A stretch of 64,000 nucleotides of DNA. Source: Dethiobacter sp. GTDB taxonomy: Bacteria > Bacillota > Dethiobacteria > Dethiobacterales > Dethiobacteraceae. The stretch covers positions 53,968 through 117,967 of the forward strand of contig DYEY01000026.1 of the NCBI GenBank assembly GCA_020725465.1. The letters are read 5' to 3'. Under the pieces are notes generated by a model. That model had not been told where the DNA came from. It saw nothing but the letters and a program-made list of their open reading frames with translations, and did no database searches. How positions within the stretch are numbered: position 1 is the first letter of the stretch; the number at the start of each line of letters is the position of its first letter. This document shows positions 9,387-20,801 of the stretch, one piece after another. A program made the position numbers and the translations under genes.

Positions 9387-10007
9387 TTATTTTGGCGCAA
9401 TAACTACTTTCCGGTACGGTTCCTCGCCCTGACTGTAGGTAGCGACCGCCGGGTTCCCCTGCAAAGCAGTATGAATTATCCGTCTTTCCTGGGGACTCAT
9501 GGGTTCCAGCACCACTTCTCTCCCGCCAAGGGCGACTCTTTTGGCAATTCTCTCCGCCAGCTCCCGCAAGGTCTGCTCCCTTTTGCGCCTGTAATCCTCC
9601 ACATCCAGTATTACGCGCCGGTTGTCGTCAGGAAAGTTTTTATGATATACAACGTTTAACAGGTACTGCAAAGCGTTAAGGGTTTGTCCCCTTTTACCGA
9701 TGATAACACCCATCCGGGGCCCGCTTACATCCAATAACAGGTTTTCTTTATCTTCGGTAACCTTAACGTCGCCCCTCAGGCCCATTCTTTCAATTATGCC
9801 CTTCAGAAAACGGGACATAAAATTTTCCGGTTTTTTCTTCTCGCTGACTCTCACCAGAGCCTGCCTGCCACCAATAAGGCCAAACAACCCGGTTGCCGGT
9901 TCGCTCAACACCTCTATCTGGGCATCCGTCTCGTCCAGGCCCAGCTGCTCCAGCCCCTTTTGCACCGCCTCCTGAATGGTTTTGCCGCTAATTTCAAGCG
10001 ACTTCAT
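9387..10007 (-). CDS. khpB: RNA-binding protein KhpB (Jag/EloR)
   Basis: The 206-residue protein has an N-terminal Jag domain (about 1-50), a KH domain with GKRGQTLNALQYLL, and a C-terminal R3H domain with RRIIHTAL. KhpB/EloR binds RNA and links cell elongation to other processes in Firmicutes. It follows yidC with a 4-base gap, the usual arrangement near oriC. GGGAG lies 9 bases before the ATG. Confidence 0.95.
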   Translation of the reverse strand: MKSLEISGKTIQEAVQKGLEQLGLDETDAQIEVLSEPATGLFGLIGGRQALVRVSEKKKPENFMSRFLKGIIERMGLRGDVKVTEDKENLLLDVSGPRMGVIIGKRGQTLNALQYLLNVVYHKNFPDDNRRVILDVEDYRRKREQTLRELAERIAKRVALGGREVVLEPMSPQERRIIHTALQGNPAVATYSQGEEPYRKVVIAPK

Positions 10008-10011
10008 CTTT

Positions 10012-10638
10012 TTACGCTCCCTTCGCCGCCGGCTTGTTCAGCAAGTAGTGATGCCCGATGGACAACAGGTTGCCCACCACCCAGTAAAGCACCAGTCCCG
10101 CCTGAAAGCGGATACTGAAAACCAGGAGCATTACCGGCATTACATATAGCATGGCCTGCTGCGATTTGTCAGTCATCATCAGCTTCTGCTGCAGGAAAGT
10201 CGTCGCTCCGGCCAGGACGGGCAGGATATAGGTGGGATCAGGCAAAGTCATATTCAGAAAAAGAAACTGTGTGTTGACAATCCCGGCCGCTTCCAGCCTG
10301 GAAGGATCCTGCAGCAGCTGAAAAATCGCAATCAGTATGGGAAACTGCACAATCAGCGGCAGGCAACCCGCTGCCGGATTGACTTTGTGTTTCTTCCACA
10401 GCTCCATTGTTTCCTCGTTTAGTTTATTCTTATCATTTTTATATTTTTCCTGCAGTTTTTTTATTTCCGGCTGCAGTTCCTGCATCGCTTTGGCCGATGC
10501 CATCTGTTTGTTGGTCAGAGGCAAAGTTACTATCCTGGTCAGAATGGTGAGCAGTATAATGGCTACGCCGTAGTTACCCGTAAGGTTATAAAAGAAAGTC
10601 AGTATGATATTTAAGAAATCCGCTATGGCCGAGATCAT
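10012..10638 (-). CDS. yidC: Membrane protein insertase YidC/Oxa1
   Basis: A 208-residue short Gram-positive YidC with about five membrane segments. The conserved arginine of the hydrophilic groove is visible in TILTRIVTLPLT, followed by the cytoplasmic helical hairpin rich in lysine (KKLQEKYKNDKNKLNEE) and the NPAAGCLPLIVQ motif. No lipobox is present, unlike Bacillus SpoIIIJ. It inserts membrane proteins alone or with SecYEG. Confidence 0.96.
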   Translation of the reverse strand: MISAIADFLNIILTFFYNLTGNYGVAIILLTILTRIVTLPLTNKQMASAKAMQELQPEIKKLQEKYKNDKNKLNEETMELWKKHKVNPAAGCLPLIVQFPILIAIFQLLQDPSRLEAAGIVNTQFLFLNMTLPDPTYILPVLAGATTFLQQKLMMTDKSQQAMLYVMPVMLLVFSIRFQAGLVLYWVVGNLLSIGHHYLLNKPAAKGA

Positions 10639-10658
10639 GGCCTGGCCTCCTTTTTCTT

Positions 10659-10865
10659 TTATACTGGGTCGTAACCGCCCGGATGAAAGGGGTGGCAGCG
10701 CAAAATCCTGCCTGCCGTCAAAAGCAGTCCCCTCCAGGCCCCGTATTTTTCTGTCGCCTGCAGAGCATACAGCGAACAGGTCGGTTCAAAGCGGCATGAA
10801 GACTTCTTCAGCGGAGAGATATTTTTCCGGTAAAACTTTATTAAAAAAAGCATGAGCATTTTCAT
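10659..10865 (-). CDS. yidD: Membrane protein insertion efficiency factor YidD
   Basis: A 68-residue protein with the family core [12 protein letters not shown] and [14 protein letters not shown], including the conserved cysteines, and the terminal [13 protein letters not shown]. The start overlaps the rnpA stop by 4 bases. YidD assists YidC-dependent insertion. Confidence 0.96.
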   Translation of the reverse strand: MKMLMLFLIKFYRKNISPLKKSSCRFEPTCSLYALQATEKYGAWRGLLLTAGRILRCHPFHPGGYDPV

Positions 10866-11227
10866 GGGCCTTCGTCCCTGCCTGTTTTCATTATAAACAG
10901 GCCGCCCCTTTGCAAAATACGCTTCATCTCGGCGGCGGCCTGCACAAAATTAAAGCCTGCAGACGGGAGGCGGGCGACAAAAACCAGGTCATAGCCTTGT
11001 TTAACGTCAGGGTAATACCTGAAGGCTTCTTTCATTAATCTTTTAATCCGGTTTCTCGTAACCGCATTTCCAATTTTTTTGGAGGTAACATAGCCGGTGC
11101 GGTTAATACCAAGCCCGTTGGCGGCAAAATAAAGGACATAACCGCGGGTTGCCACCTGCTCACCTTTTTCAAAAACCGCCCTGAACTCTCTTGTTCGCGC
11201 CAGGCGGTGTTTACTGCTTTTATTCAT
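10862..11227 (-). CDS. rnpA: Ribonuclease P protein component
   Basis: The 121-residue basic protein has the RNase P protein motif ([18 protein letters not shown]) and the N-terminal [15 protein letters not shown]. It binds RNase P RNA to mature tRNA 5' ends. It lies between rpmH and yidD with almost no gaps. Confidence 0.97.
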   Translation of the reverse strand: MNKSSKHRLARTREFRAVFEKGEQVATRGYVLYFAANGLGINRTGYVTSKKIGNAVTRNRIKRLMKEAFRYYPDVKQGYDLVFVARLPSAGFNFVQAAAEMKRILQRGGLFIMKTGRDEGP

Positions 11228-11231
11228 GGAA

Positions 11232-11366
11232 TCAGGCTGACAACCTCTTTCTGCCTTTGGCGCGTCTCCTCTTTAAAACCAGCCTTCCCGCTCCTGTAGA
11301 CATCCTGCAAAGAAAACCGTGTATCCTTCTCCTCTTCCTTGCCTTTGGCTGGTAAGTCCTTTTCAT
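11232..11366 (-). CDS. rpmH: 50S ribosomal protein L34
   Basis: A 44-residue highly basic protein beginning [12 protein letters not shown] and containing [12 protein letters not shown] and [12 protein letters not shown], which is L34. An upstream in-frame ATG at 11414 is ignored because L34 always begins at this MKRTYQP position and AAGGG precedes it. Confidence 0.98.
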   Translation of the reverse strand: MKRTYQPKARKRRRIHGFLCRMSTGAGRLVLKRRRAKGRKRLSA

Positions 11367-11418
11367 AGTCCCTTCACACCTCCTGTCCGTCACCCTTATC
11401 CTTACCCATATCAAACCG

Positions 11419-11447
11419 ATTATAACTTTTTAGAATACCTGTGTCAA
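11419..11447 (-). promoter_or_regulatory. Consensus sigma-A promoter of the rpmH operon
   Basis: On the minus strand TTGACA (11442-11447), a 17-base spacer and TATAAT (11419-11424), both boxes perfect. It drives the leftward rpmH-rnpA-yidD-yidC-khpB block. Confidence 0.93.
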
Positions 11448-11559
11448 GCTCTGCCACCGCTTACAACTTCAGCAATTTCCGTGCTTTTGCCCCTGTCCAG
11501 GCATATGGCTATTGCAGTAATCGCCAGATTTTGTTAAGATAAACTGAAGGAAGCGCATA

Positions 11560-11735
11560 ATAAGTTTCGACATATTTAATTTGCTAAAAGCGGCCGTAAC
11601 CACGGTTTGTATTTTTTTTCCACATGTTTTTTCCACATCCCTTGTGGAAAACCCCGCGGTTTTGTGGAAAACCTTTATTTTCCCCAATTTATTCTTATTC
11701 TTTTCTGTGAATTACAGGAATAAGGAGGTGTGGGT
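11560..11735. other. oriC, left part upstream of dnaA
   Basis: The 321-bp gap between rpmH and dnaA holds the rpmH promoter and this DnaA-box region. Four copies of TTTTCCACA occur: 11616-11624 and 11629-11637 on the plus strand, 11643-11651 and 11663-11671 on the minus strand, so the two pairs face each other. This matches the incA/incB part of a Bacillus-type bipartite origin. GC strand bias of flanking gene direction supports it. Confidence 0.88.
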
Positions 11736-13100
11736 ATGGACCAGGAACTGCTGGATATCTGGCAGGCTACCCTAAGCGAGGTGGAAAAACAGGTAAGCAA
11801 ACCCAGTTTCGAGACTTGGCTAAAAACAACCAGGCCTGTCTCTCTTAATAACGGCACTCTGGTCATTAGCGTTCCCAATGATTTTACCAAGGATTGGCTG
11901 CAAAACCACTACGCTCAGCTTATTGTAAAAGCTCTCCGTGATGTTTCAGACAATGCCTGCTCCGTTCATTTCATCACACCCCGGCTGAATCAGGATGAGA
12001 CTGAAGAAGAGAGCATAATTGATTTACCGGTGCCACGCCCCAATGGCAACCATGTCTTGCGCCTCTCATCCTCCTGGCTTAATCCCAAATATACCTTTGA
12101 TACTTTTGTCATTGGCGGCAGCAACCGTTTTGCCCATGCCGCCTCTCTTGCCGTTTCCGAAGCTCCGGCCCGTGCTTACAACCCTCTCTTTATCTACGGA
12201 GGGGTGGGACTTGGCAAAACCCACCTGATGCACGCCATCGGCCACTATGTGATCGAGCATACCCCGTCTTACCGGGTCGTCTACATATCCTCCGAAAAAT
12301 TCACCAACGAATTTATCAACGCTATCCGTGACAACAAAACTGTTGACTTCCGCAACAAATACCGCAGCGTTGATGTCCTGTTGGTGGACGATATTCAGTT
12401 TTTGGCCGGCAAAGAGCAGACACAGGAAGAATTTTTCCATACTTTTAACGCTTTGCACGAAAATAACAAACAAATCATAATTTCCAGCGACAGGCCTCCC
12501 AAAGAAATACCCACCCTGGAGGACAGGCTCCGCTCCCGTTTTGAGTGGGGTTTAATCACTGACATTCAGATACCGGATCTGGAGACCAGAGTGGCTATAC
12601 TTCGCAAAAAAGCCGTTATTGAAAACATCTCTGTCAGCAATGACGTTCTCCTCTACATTGCAGACAAAATCGTCAACAACATTCGCGAGCTGGAGGGCGC
12701 TTTTATCCGGGTCATAGCTTATTCATCCCTCACCAACCGCCGCGTTTCCGTTCCCCTGGCGGAGGAGGCCTTAAAGGACATTATTTCCCGCCAGGGAAAA
12801 AGGAAACTCATTACCATCGAAAACATCATAAAAGAGACTGCCGGCTATTTTGCCCTGAAGCCGGAAGATCTCAAAGCCAAAAAGAGAACCCGCAATGTTG
12901 CTTTTCCCAGGCATATCGCCATGTACCTGGCAAGAGAACTCACCGATGCCAGTTTACCCAAAATTGGCAGCGAGTTCGGCGGCCGTGATCATACCACGGT
13001 TATGCATGCCCACAAAAAGATATGTGAAGATATTGCCGCCGACAGCGGCGTGAAAGCTGTAATCGAACAGATAATCGAAAAAATTAACAACTGTGAATAA
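11736..13100 (+). CDS. dnaA: Chromosomal replication initiator DnaA
   Basis: The 454-residue protein contains all four DnaA domains: the N-terminal interaction domain (about 1-85), a short linker, the AAA+ domain with Walker A GGVGLGKT (about 155-162) and Walker [11 protein letters not shown], and the C-terminal DNA-binding domain with the signature [15 protein letters not shown]. The ATG at 11736 has AAGGAGG about 7 bases upstream and is preferred to a GTG two codons earlier. A DnaA box overlaps the end of the gene, including its stop codon, so the protein gene is embedded in its own target region. Confidence 0.98.
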   Translation: MDQELLDIWQATLSEVEKQVSKPSFETWLKTTRPVSLNNGTLVISVPNDFTKDWLQNHYAQLIVKALRDVSDNACSVHFITPRLNQDETEEESIIDLPVPRPNGNHVLRLSSSWLNPKYTFDTFVIGGSNRFAHAASLAVSEAPARAYNPLFIYGGVGLGKTHLMHAIGHYVIEHTPSYRVVYISSEKFTNEFINAIRDNKTVDFRNKYRSVDVLLVDDIQFLAGKEQTQEEFFHTFNALHENNKQIIISSDRPPKEIPTLEDRLRSRFEWGLITDIQIPDLETRVAILRKKAVIENISVSNDVLLYIADKIVNNIRELEGAFIRVIAYSSLTNRRVSVPLAEEALKDIISRQGKRKLITIENIIKETAGYFALKPEDLKAKKRTRNVAFPRHIAMYLARELTDASLPKIGSEFGGRDHTTVMHAHKKICEDIAADSGVKAVIEQIIEKINNCE

Positions 13101-13310
13101 CCTGTTAATAACTTTCCTGATAACCGGTTAACATTTTACCGTTAAACATCCCATCCTGTTGATATGTGAAAAGTGTTGCTTTGCCAAACCGGTTTATCCA
13201 CTATTATATAAACAGAAGAAAACGGTGTATCCGTTGCCGCTCCCGCCCTTTTCCACATCTTTAACAGCACATATTAATACTGCTGCTATTTTAATATATT
13301 ATTCCTTCCG
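13092..13310. other. oriC, right part with DnaA boxes and AT-rich unwinding region
   Basis: Box-like 9-mers lie at 13092-13100 (TGTGAATAA, perfect consensus on the minus strand and overlapping the dnaA stop), 13194-13202 (TTATCCACT, one mismatch) and 13249-13257 (TTTTCCACA). They are followed by an AT-rich tract at about 13258-13310 that is the likely duplex unwinding element, just before dnaN. The layout equals the incC/DUE side of the Bacillus origin. Confidence 0.85.
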
Positions 13311-13354
13311 GTTATCTTTCACCACAACGAAATTAACAAAAAGGGGGAAGTCAA

Positions 13355-14461
13355 ATGCGCCTGTCTGTTCCTCGTTCCGTTCTGGCGGACCACCTGCAGG
13401 TTGTAAGCAGGGCAATTCCGTCCAGGAGCACTGTCCCTGTCCTGGAAGGAGTGCTGTTTGAAAGCGACGGGAACCGGATGACACTGGCCGCCACCAACCT
13501 TGAGATAGGAATCAGCACCTCTTTTGCGGTTTCCCATACGGAAACAGGCAAGGTGGTACTTCCGGCCAAAGTTGTGGACATAATTAAAAGACTTCCCGGA
13601 GAATCAGTGCAGATAAATGTTGACACCGCCAACTACCATACCGATATAAAAAGCGGTCAGGCTGACTTTCAGCTGTACGGCACCAGCGGCGATGAGTTTC
13701 CCGCAGTTAAGGCGCGGGAAGATGAAACGCCGGTCTGTACATTTACCATAAAAATTGAAGAACTGAGAAGAATGCTCAGGCAGACTTTGTTTTCTGTATC
13801 CTATGAAGAAGGGAAGGGAGCTTTCAACGGTGTCTTCTTTTCCCTGAAAGAAGAAAAAATTTCCCTTTCCTCCTCAGATACCTTCCGTCTTGCCACCACC
13901 TCCGGCGCCGTGCAAAACAAAAACGGAAAAGATGCGGACTTTTTGATACCCGGGCGTATCCTGCAGGAAGTCAACAGGATTTTTGACGATGAGGACGATG
14001 TAATTACAGCGGCTTTGTATGGTGGCCGGTTTTTCCTGTCTTGTGGAGGTAAGGAGGCCGGTTTCCGCCTGCTTGATGATAATTTTCCAAATGTAAGCAG
14101 GGTTATCCCGTCTGACTTTTACGCACGGGCTTCCGTGGACGCAATTTCTTTGCAACGTGCCCTGGAAAGAGCGGTTTTGTTGTCGGATGGGATAAATCAG
14201 GTTGTTCGCCTGGCGGTTGAACAGGATATGCTGACCATCAGGGCAGCTTCCAAATATGGACGCATACAGGAAAAACTTCCTTTATCCATGGAAGGGGAGA
14301 AGCTGGAAATTTCACTTAATGCCAGATTTATGCTGGATATGCTTAAAAATTGTGAGGGGGAAGCGTGCAGTCTGGATTTTGTCGGGCATAATAAACCGTG
14401 TGTGATGAGAGACCCGCTCCATCCTCAGTTTCTTTACATGGTGCTTCCCGTTAAAACCTGA
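13355..14461 (+). CDS. dnaN: DNA polymerase III sliding clamp, beta subunit
   Basis: A 368-residue protein with three repeated clamp domains. The N-terminal RLSVPRSVLADHLQVVSRAIPSRSTVPVLEGVLFE and the C-terminal ending LHPQFLYMVLPVKT are typical of DnaN. It forms the ring that tethers polymerase to DNA. GGGGGAAG lies before the ATG. It begins the dnaN-recF-gyrB-gyrA series. Confidence 0.97.
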   Translation: MRLSVPRSVLADHLQVVSRAIPSRSTVPVLEGVLFESDGNRMTLAATNLEIGISTSFAVSHTETGKVVLPAKVVDIIKRLPGESVQINVDTANYHTDIKSGQADFQLYGTSGDEFPAVKAREDETPVCTFTIKIEELRRMLRQTLFSVSYEEGKGAFNGVFFSLKEEKISLSSSDTFRLATTSGAVQNKNGKDADFLIPGRILQEVNRIFDDEDDVITAALYGGRFFLSCGGKEAGFRLLDDNFPNVSRVIPSDFYARASVDAISLQRALERAVLLSDGINQVVRLAVEQDMLTIRAASKYGRIQEKLPLSMEGEKLEISLNARFMLDMLKNCEGEACSLDFVGHNKPCVMRDPLHPQFLYMVLPVKT

Positions 14462-14478
14462 AAAGGGAGACAACTGAT

Positions 14479-15603
14479 TTGAGGATTGATTCCCTGTCTT
14501 TAAAAAATTGGCGCAATTACAGCCGTCTGCAGCTGGGTTTTGACCGTAATCTCAATATTATTGCAGGCGCCAATGGCCAGGGTAAAACAAACCTGCTGGA
14601 GGCAATCTCTTATCTGGCCAACGGCCGTTCTTTCCGGACCAGAAATGAAGATGAGCTGGTGCGTTTTGGTGAAATTAACCTTTCCGCCGCTGCCACTGTC
14701 AAAAACCGCAGGGGGGAATATAAGGTCAGCATTAGTTTCAGCGCCCCGTCCCGCAGCAAAGAAATAAGTGTAAACGGTGTGGCGGTGGCAAGGAGTGTCT
14801 TTCTTGGCAACTTTAACACTGTTCTTTTTACTCCCGGGGACCTGTTGATGGTAAAGGGACCGCCACAACTGCGGCGGCGTTTTGTTGATGAAGAGATAAT
14901 AAAACTCTTTCCTGTTTACGAACAGCAGCTGGGGATGTACCACCAGGTTTTACGCCAGCGCAATTTTCTTTTAAAGAACATACGCTTTAATAAAGATAAG
15001 TGGTCGGAGCTGTCAGGATGGGACGAGCAGCTGGCGCGGCTTGGCGCATCTATCATGGTAAGGCGGCGCGCGACAATTCACAGGCTGGGCCTGCTGGCCC
15101 GCCTGGCTCACCGCCGGCTTTCCGGCGGGACAGAGGAACTGGACCTGGGCTACCTGTCCTCTTTACCGGTCAGGGAAGATGCTGGGGAAGAGGAAACAGG
15201 AAACGCCATGCTTTTGGCCCTCAGGAAGAGCAAAGAAGAAGAACTGCGCCTGGGGCAGACTCTGGTCGGTCCTCACCGCGATGACCTGGCGCTGAGAATC
15301 AATGGCAAAGAGGCCCGTATTTTTGCATCTCAGGGGCAGCTAAGGACGCTTGTGCTGGCACTTAAACTGGCGGAACTGGAACTTCTGCGGGCGGAGACAG
15401 GGGAGTACCCGGTACTTTTGTTTGATGATGTTTTTTCGGAGCTTGACGGCAGGAGGAGACAAATGTTGCTTTTGGCGCTGGAGGGAAAAGTGCAGACTTT
15501 TGTTTCCGGCACTGAACCGGAAAAAATCGGGCGGTATAACGGGACATGTTCTTTTTTCACAGTGGAAGGAGGAGAGGTGATCCCCACTGAACCAGCTGTC
15601 TGA
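14479..15603 (+). CDS. recF: DNA replication and repair protein RecF
   Basis: The 374-residue SMC-like ATPase has Walker A GANGQGKT at residues 30-37, a signature region near SQGQLRTLVLALKLAE and Walker B PVLLFDDVFSELD. RecF helps load RecA at gaps. Translation must start at TTG 14479 (residues RIDSLSLKNWRNY), because no ATG or GTG lies between the upstream stop and the Walker A box. Confidence 0.96.
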   Translation: MRIDSLSLKNWRNYSRLQLGFDRNLNIIAGANGQGKTNLLEAISYLANGRSFRTRNEDELVRFGEINLSAAATVKNRRGEYKVSISFSAPSRSKEISVNGVAVARSVFLGNFNTVLFTPGDLLMVKGPPQLRRRFVDEEIIKLFPVYEQQLGMYHQVLRQRNFLLKNIRFNKDKWSELSGWDEQLARLGASIMVRRRATIHRLGLLARLAHRRLSGGTEELDLGYLSSLPVREDAGEEETGNAMLLALRKSKEEELRLGQTLVGPHRDDLALRINGKEARIFASQGQLRTLVLALKLAELELLRAETGEYPVLLFDDVFSELDGRRRQMLLLALEGKVQTFVSGTEPEKIGRYNGTCSFFTVEGGEVIPTEPAV

Positions 15604-16066
15604 TATCCTGGAAAAAACATTGCGTTCGCTTCCCGGTGCCCAAAAAATCAAAGAGCAAATGATTATTGAGGCCTGGCCCCTGGTTGTGGGTGAGGAAATT
15701 GCCAAAAAGACCGAACCTCTTTTTATGGGGAGCGGACTTCTTTTGGTACGGGTAACAGATCCTTTGTGGGCCCAGCACATCTCCCTGCAGAAAAGAAAGA
15801 TTATAAATGCCTTAAACCGGAGGGCAGGGACCAGGGTACTGAAAGACCTACGTTTTCAGACGGGACCGGTGGCATCCACCGCTTTAGCCGCTCCTCTGCC
15901 TGAAAAAAGCCGGCCCTGGCTGGAAATAAAACTTACCGAAGAAGAAACGGCTGCGGTAGAGGAGGCGCTGCGACAGTCGCCCCTCGTTCCGGAGTTAAAA
16001 GACGCTCTGCACAGGGCGCTGCTCAGTCAGAAAAGATGGCTGAAATGGCACCAAACACAGGGTTAG
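15587..16066 (+). CDS. DUF721 (DciA-like) protein
   Basis: The protein shows the DUF721 pattern: LSDILEKTLRSLPG at the start, IIEAWPLVVGEEIAKKTEPLFMGSGLLLVRVTDPLWAQHI in the middle, then a variable tail. Members include DciA, which loads the replicative helicase in many bacteria; the role in Firmicutes is unproved. The start is unusual. The conserved N-terminus needs a codon upstream of the TTG at 15620, and the only fit is CTG at 15587, six bases after GAGGTGA, overlapping recF. If TTG 15620 is used the protein loses 11 residues. The call to family is good, the start tentative. Confidence 0.8.
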   Translation: MNQLSDILEKTLRSLPGAQKIKEQMIIEAWPLVVGEEIAKKTEPLFMGSGLLLVRVTDPLWAQHISLQKRKIINALNRRAGTRVLKDLRFQTGPVASTALAAPLPEKSRPWLEIKLTEEETAAVEEALRQSPLVPELKDALHRALLSQKRWLKWHQTQG

Positions 16067-16119
16067 GAACCATGTTTCGGCCGGGCCCGGATAAAATAAG
16101 CGCAAGGGAGGTTTTGGGA

Positions 16120-18329
<2,210 letters not shown>

Positions 18330-18342
18330 AGGAAGTGACGCA

Positions 18343-20784
18343 ATGGACTACACCCACGGCAAAGTGATGCCAGTTCCTATCCACGAAGAAGTTAAGCATT
18401 CCTTTTTGGACTATGCCATGAGTGTCATTGTCAGCCGGGCCCTTCCTGATGTGCGGGACGGGCTGAAGCCGGTACATCGCCGGATCCTGTATGCCATGTA
18501 TGAGCTGGGCATGTGGCCGGATAAACCGCACAAAAAATCGGCCCGAATCGTGGGTGAAGTGCTGGGTAAATACCATCCCCACGGCGACATGGCTGTATAT
18601 GAGGCCATGGTGAGGATGGCGCAGGACTTTTCCAGCCGCTACCCGCTGGTGGACGGGCACGGCAATTTCGGCTCAGTGGATGGCGACCCGCCCGCAGCCA
18701 TGCGTTACACCGAGGTGCGCATGGCAAAAATAACCACCGAAATGCTCCAGGACATCCAGAAGGAAACGGTGGATTTCCGACCCAATTTTGATGATACCCT
18801 GGAAGAACCGGTAGTGCTGCCTTCCCGGTTCCCCAACCTGCTCCTAAACGGTTCCGCCGGCATTGCCGTGGGCATGGCCACCAATATACCTCCCCATAAC
18901 CTGCGGGAGATTGTTGACGCCCTTTTCCTGCTCATAGAAGACCCGGAAGCGGAAGACAAGGAAATTATGCGCCGTGTTAAAGGACCGGATTTCCCCACCG
19001 GCGGCCTTATCCTTGGCCGCGAAGGTATCCGCAGCGCGTACCGGACCGGCCGGGGCATTATTAAAATCAGGGCCCTGACCCAAATTGAACGCCTGGAGAA
19101 CAACCGGCAGCGGATCGTGGTAACAGAGTTGCCCTTCCAGGTTAACAAGGCCAAGACCATAGAAAAAATAGCGGAGCTGGTCCGGGATAAAAAGGTGGAG
19201 GGCATAACAGAACTGCGGGATGAGTCCGACCGCAACGGCCTGCGCATAGTTCTGGAATTAAGAAAAGAAGCCAACCCCCAGGTTATCCTGAACAAGCTTT
19301 TTAAGTTTACCCAACTGCAGCAGACCTTTGGTATCATTATGCTGGCACTGGCCGATAACAGGCCCCGGGTATTCAGTCTGAAGGAAATGCTGGTGCATTA
19401 CCTGCTGCACCAAAAAGAAGTGATTGTGCGGCGAACCACCTATGACCTGCGCAAAGCGGAAGAGCGCGCCCACGTGGTGGAGGGCCTGCTGGTAGCCCTG
19501 CGCAACCTGGACGCGGTCATTAAGCTTATTCGCTCCTCCCGTACCACTGAAGAGGCACGAGCCGGCCTTATGAACAAATTCAGCCTGACGGAAATACAGG
19601 CCCAGGCTATTCTTGATATGCGCCTGCAAAGACTGGTAGGTCTGGAGCAACAGAAACTGGAAGAGGAATACCTGGAGCTGATAAAAAAAATAAGTTATTT
19701 CCAGCAGGTACTGGCCAATGAACGCCTGGTTTACCAGATTATCAGAGAAGAGCTTCAGGTTATCCGCGAAAAATTCGGAGATGCCAGGCGGACACAGATT
19801 GTGGCACACGAAGAAGACTTCTCAGTGGAAGATCTGATAGCCGAAGAAGACATGGTGGTAACTCTTACCCACAAAGGATACATCAAGCGGCTGCCGGTCA
19901 CCACATACCGCGTCCAGCGCCGCGGCGGCAGGGGGGTGACCGCCATTCAGACCCGGGCTGACGATTTTGTGGAACACCTTTTTATTGCCTCTACCCACAA
20001 CTATCTTTGCTGCTTTACCAACCGGGGGAGGGTCTACCGGCTGAAAGTGTATGACATCCCTGAAGCGGGCAGGCAGTCGCGGGGGACTGCCATCGTCAAC
20101 CTGCTGGCTGTGGAGCCGGGCGAGCTGGTTACCACCGTAATACCGGTCAAAGACTTCCAGGAAGGCAAGTTTTTGTTCATGGCCACCAGGCATGGTTTTG
20201 TCAAGAAAACTCCCCTGGAGGAGTTTGACAACCCGCGCAAAGGCGGCCTGATCGCTCTCAGCCTGGAAGAAAAAGATGAACTGATTGATGTGCGATTAAC
20301 CGACGGCAGCCACGAGGTCATACTGGTTACCGGCAAAGGGCTGTCTATCCGTTTCCCGGAGGAAGACGTACGGCCTATGGGGCGCTCCGCGCGCGGCGTC
20401 CGGGGGATGGCTTTAGGCAAAGGAGACGCGGTAATTGCCCTGGAGACTCTCCCTGCCCACGCTGCGGACGCCGATTTGCTGGTGGTGACGGAGCTGGGTT
20501 ATGGCAAACGCACCGGCTTAGACGAATACAGGGTCCAGCAACGCGGTGGTAAAGGTGTTTATACGGTGAAGATAACGGAACGGATAGGAGCGCTGACCGG
20601 GGTAAAAGTGGTGAGGTCCGGTGACGAGGTGCTGATTATAACGGCCCGGGGCGTAATGATTCGGCAGGATGTAAACAATATTTCCCGGCTGAGGCGGCAA
20701 AGCCAGGGGGTTACCCTGATTCGCGTCGCTGAAGGAGACCGGGTGGTGGGGCTGGCCCGGGTACTGCCGGAAGAACAGGATTAG
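18343..20784 (+). CDS. gyrA: DNA gyrase subunit A
   Basis: An 813-residue protein with the winged-helix breakage-reunion domain, catalytic tyrosine Y122 in RYTEVRM, and six C-terminal beta-pinwheel blades with the GyrA box QRRGGKGV (also QRRGGRGV). It nicks and passes DNA with GyrB to introduce negative supercoils. The frame is open further upstream, but [17 protein letters not shown] is the standard beginning and AAAGGAAG precedes this ATG. The quinolone-determining loop reads [12 protein letters not shown], with Met83 and Glu87 in E. coli numbering instead of the usual Ser and Asp/Glu. Confidence 0.98.
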   Translation: MDYTHGKVMPVPIHEEVKHSFLDYAMSVIVSRALPDVRDGLKPVHRRILYAMYELGMWPDKPHKKSARIVGEVLGKYHPHGDMAVYEAMVRMAQDFSSRYPLVDGHGNFGSVDGDPPAAMRYTEVRMAKITTEMLQDIQKETVDFRPNFDDTLEEPVVLPSRFPNLLLNGSAGIAVGMATNIPPHNLREIVDALFLLIEDPEAEDKEIMRRVKGPDFPTGGLILGREGIRSAYRTGRGIIKIRALTQIERLENNRQRIVVTELPFQVNKAKTIEKIAELVRDKKVEGITELRDESDRNGLRIVLELRKEANPQVILNKLFKFTQLQQTFGIIMLALADNRPRVFSLKEMLVHYLLHQKEVIVRRTTYDLRKAEERAHVVEGLLVALRNLDAVIKLIRSSRTTEEARAGLMNKFSLTEIQAQAILDMRLQRLVGLEQQKLEEEYLELIKKISYFQQVLANERLVYQIIREELQVIREKFGDARRTQIVAHEEDFSVEDLIAEEDMVVTLTHKGYIKRLPVTTYRVQRRGGRGVTAIQTRADDFVEHLFIASTHNYLCCFTNRGRVYRLKVYDIPEAGRQSRGTAIVNLLAVEPGELVTTVIPVKDFQEGKFLFMATRHGFVKKTPLEEFDNPRKGGLIALSLEEKDELIDVRLTDGSHEVILVTGKGLSIRFPEEDVRPMGRSARGVRGMALGKGDAVIALETLPAHAADADLLVVTELGYGKRTGLDEYRVQQRGGKGVYTVKITERIGALTGVKVVRSGDEVLIITARGVMIRQDVNNISRLRRQSQGVTLIRVAEGDRVVGLARVLPEEQD

Positions 20785-20801
20785 ACAGGCGGGAGGGAAA
20801 A

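Noticed and set aside
18705..19337. Antisense frame over gyrA
   Set aside because: Serine/arginine-rich translation typical of the reverse strand of a GC-rich gene.
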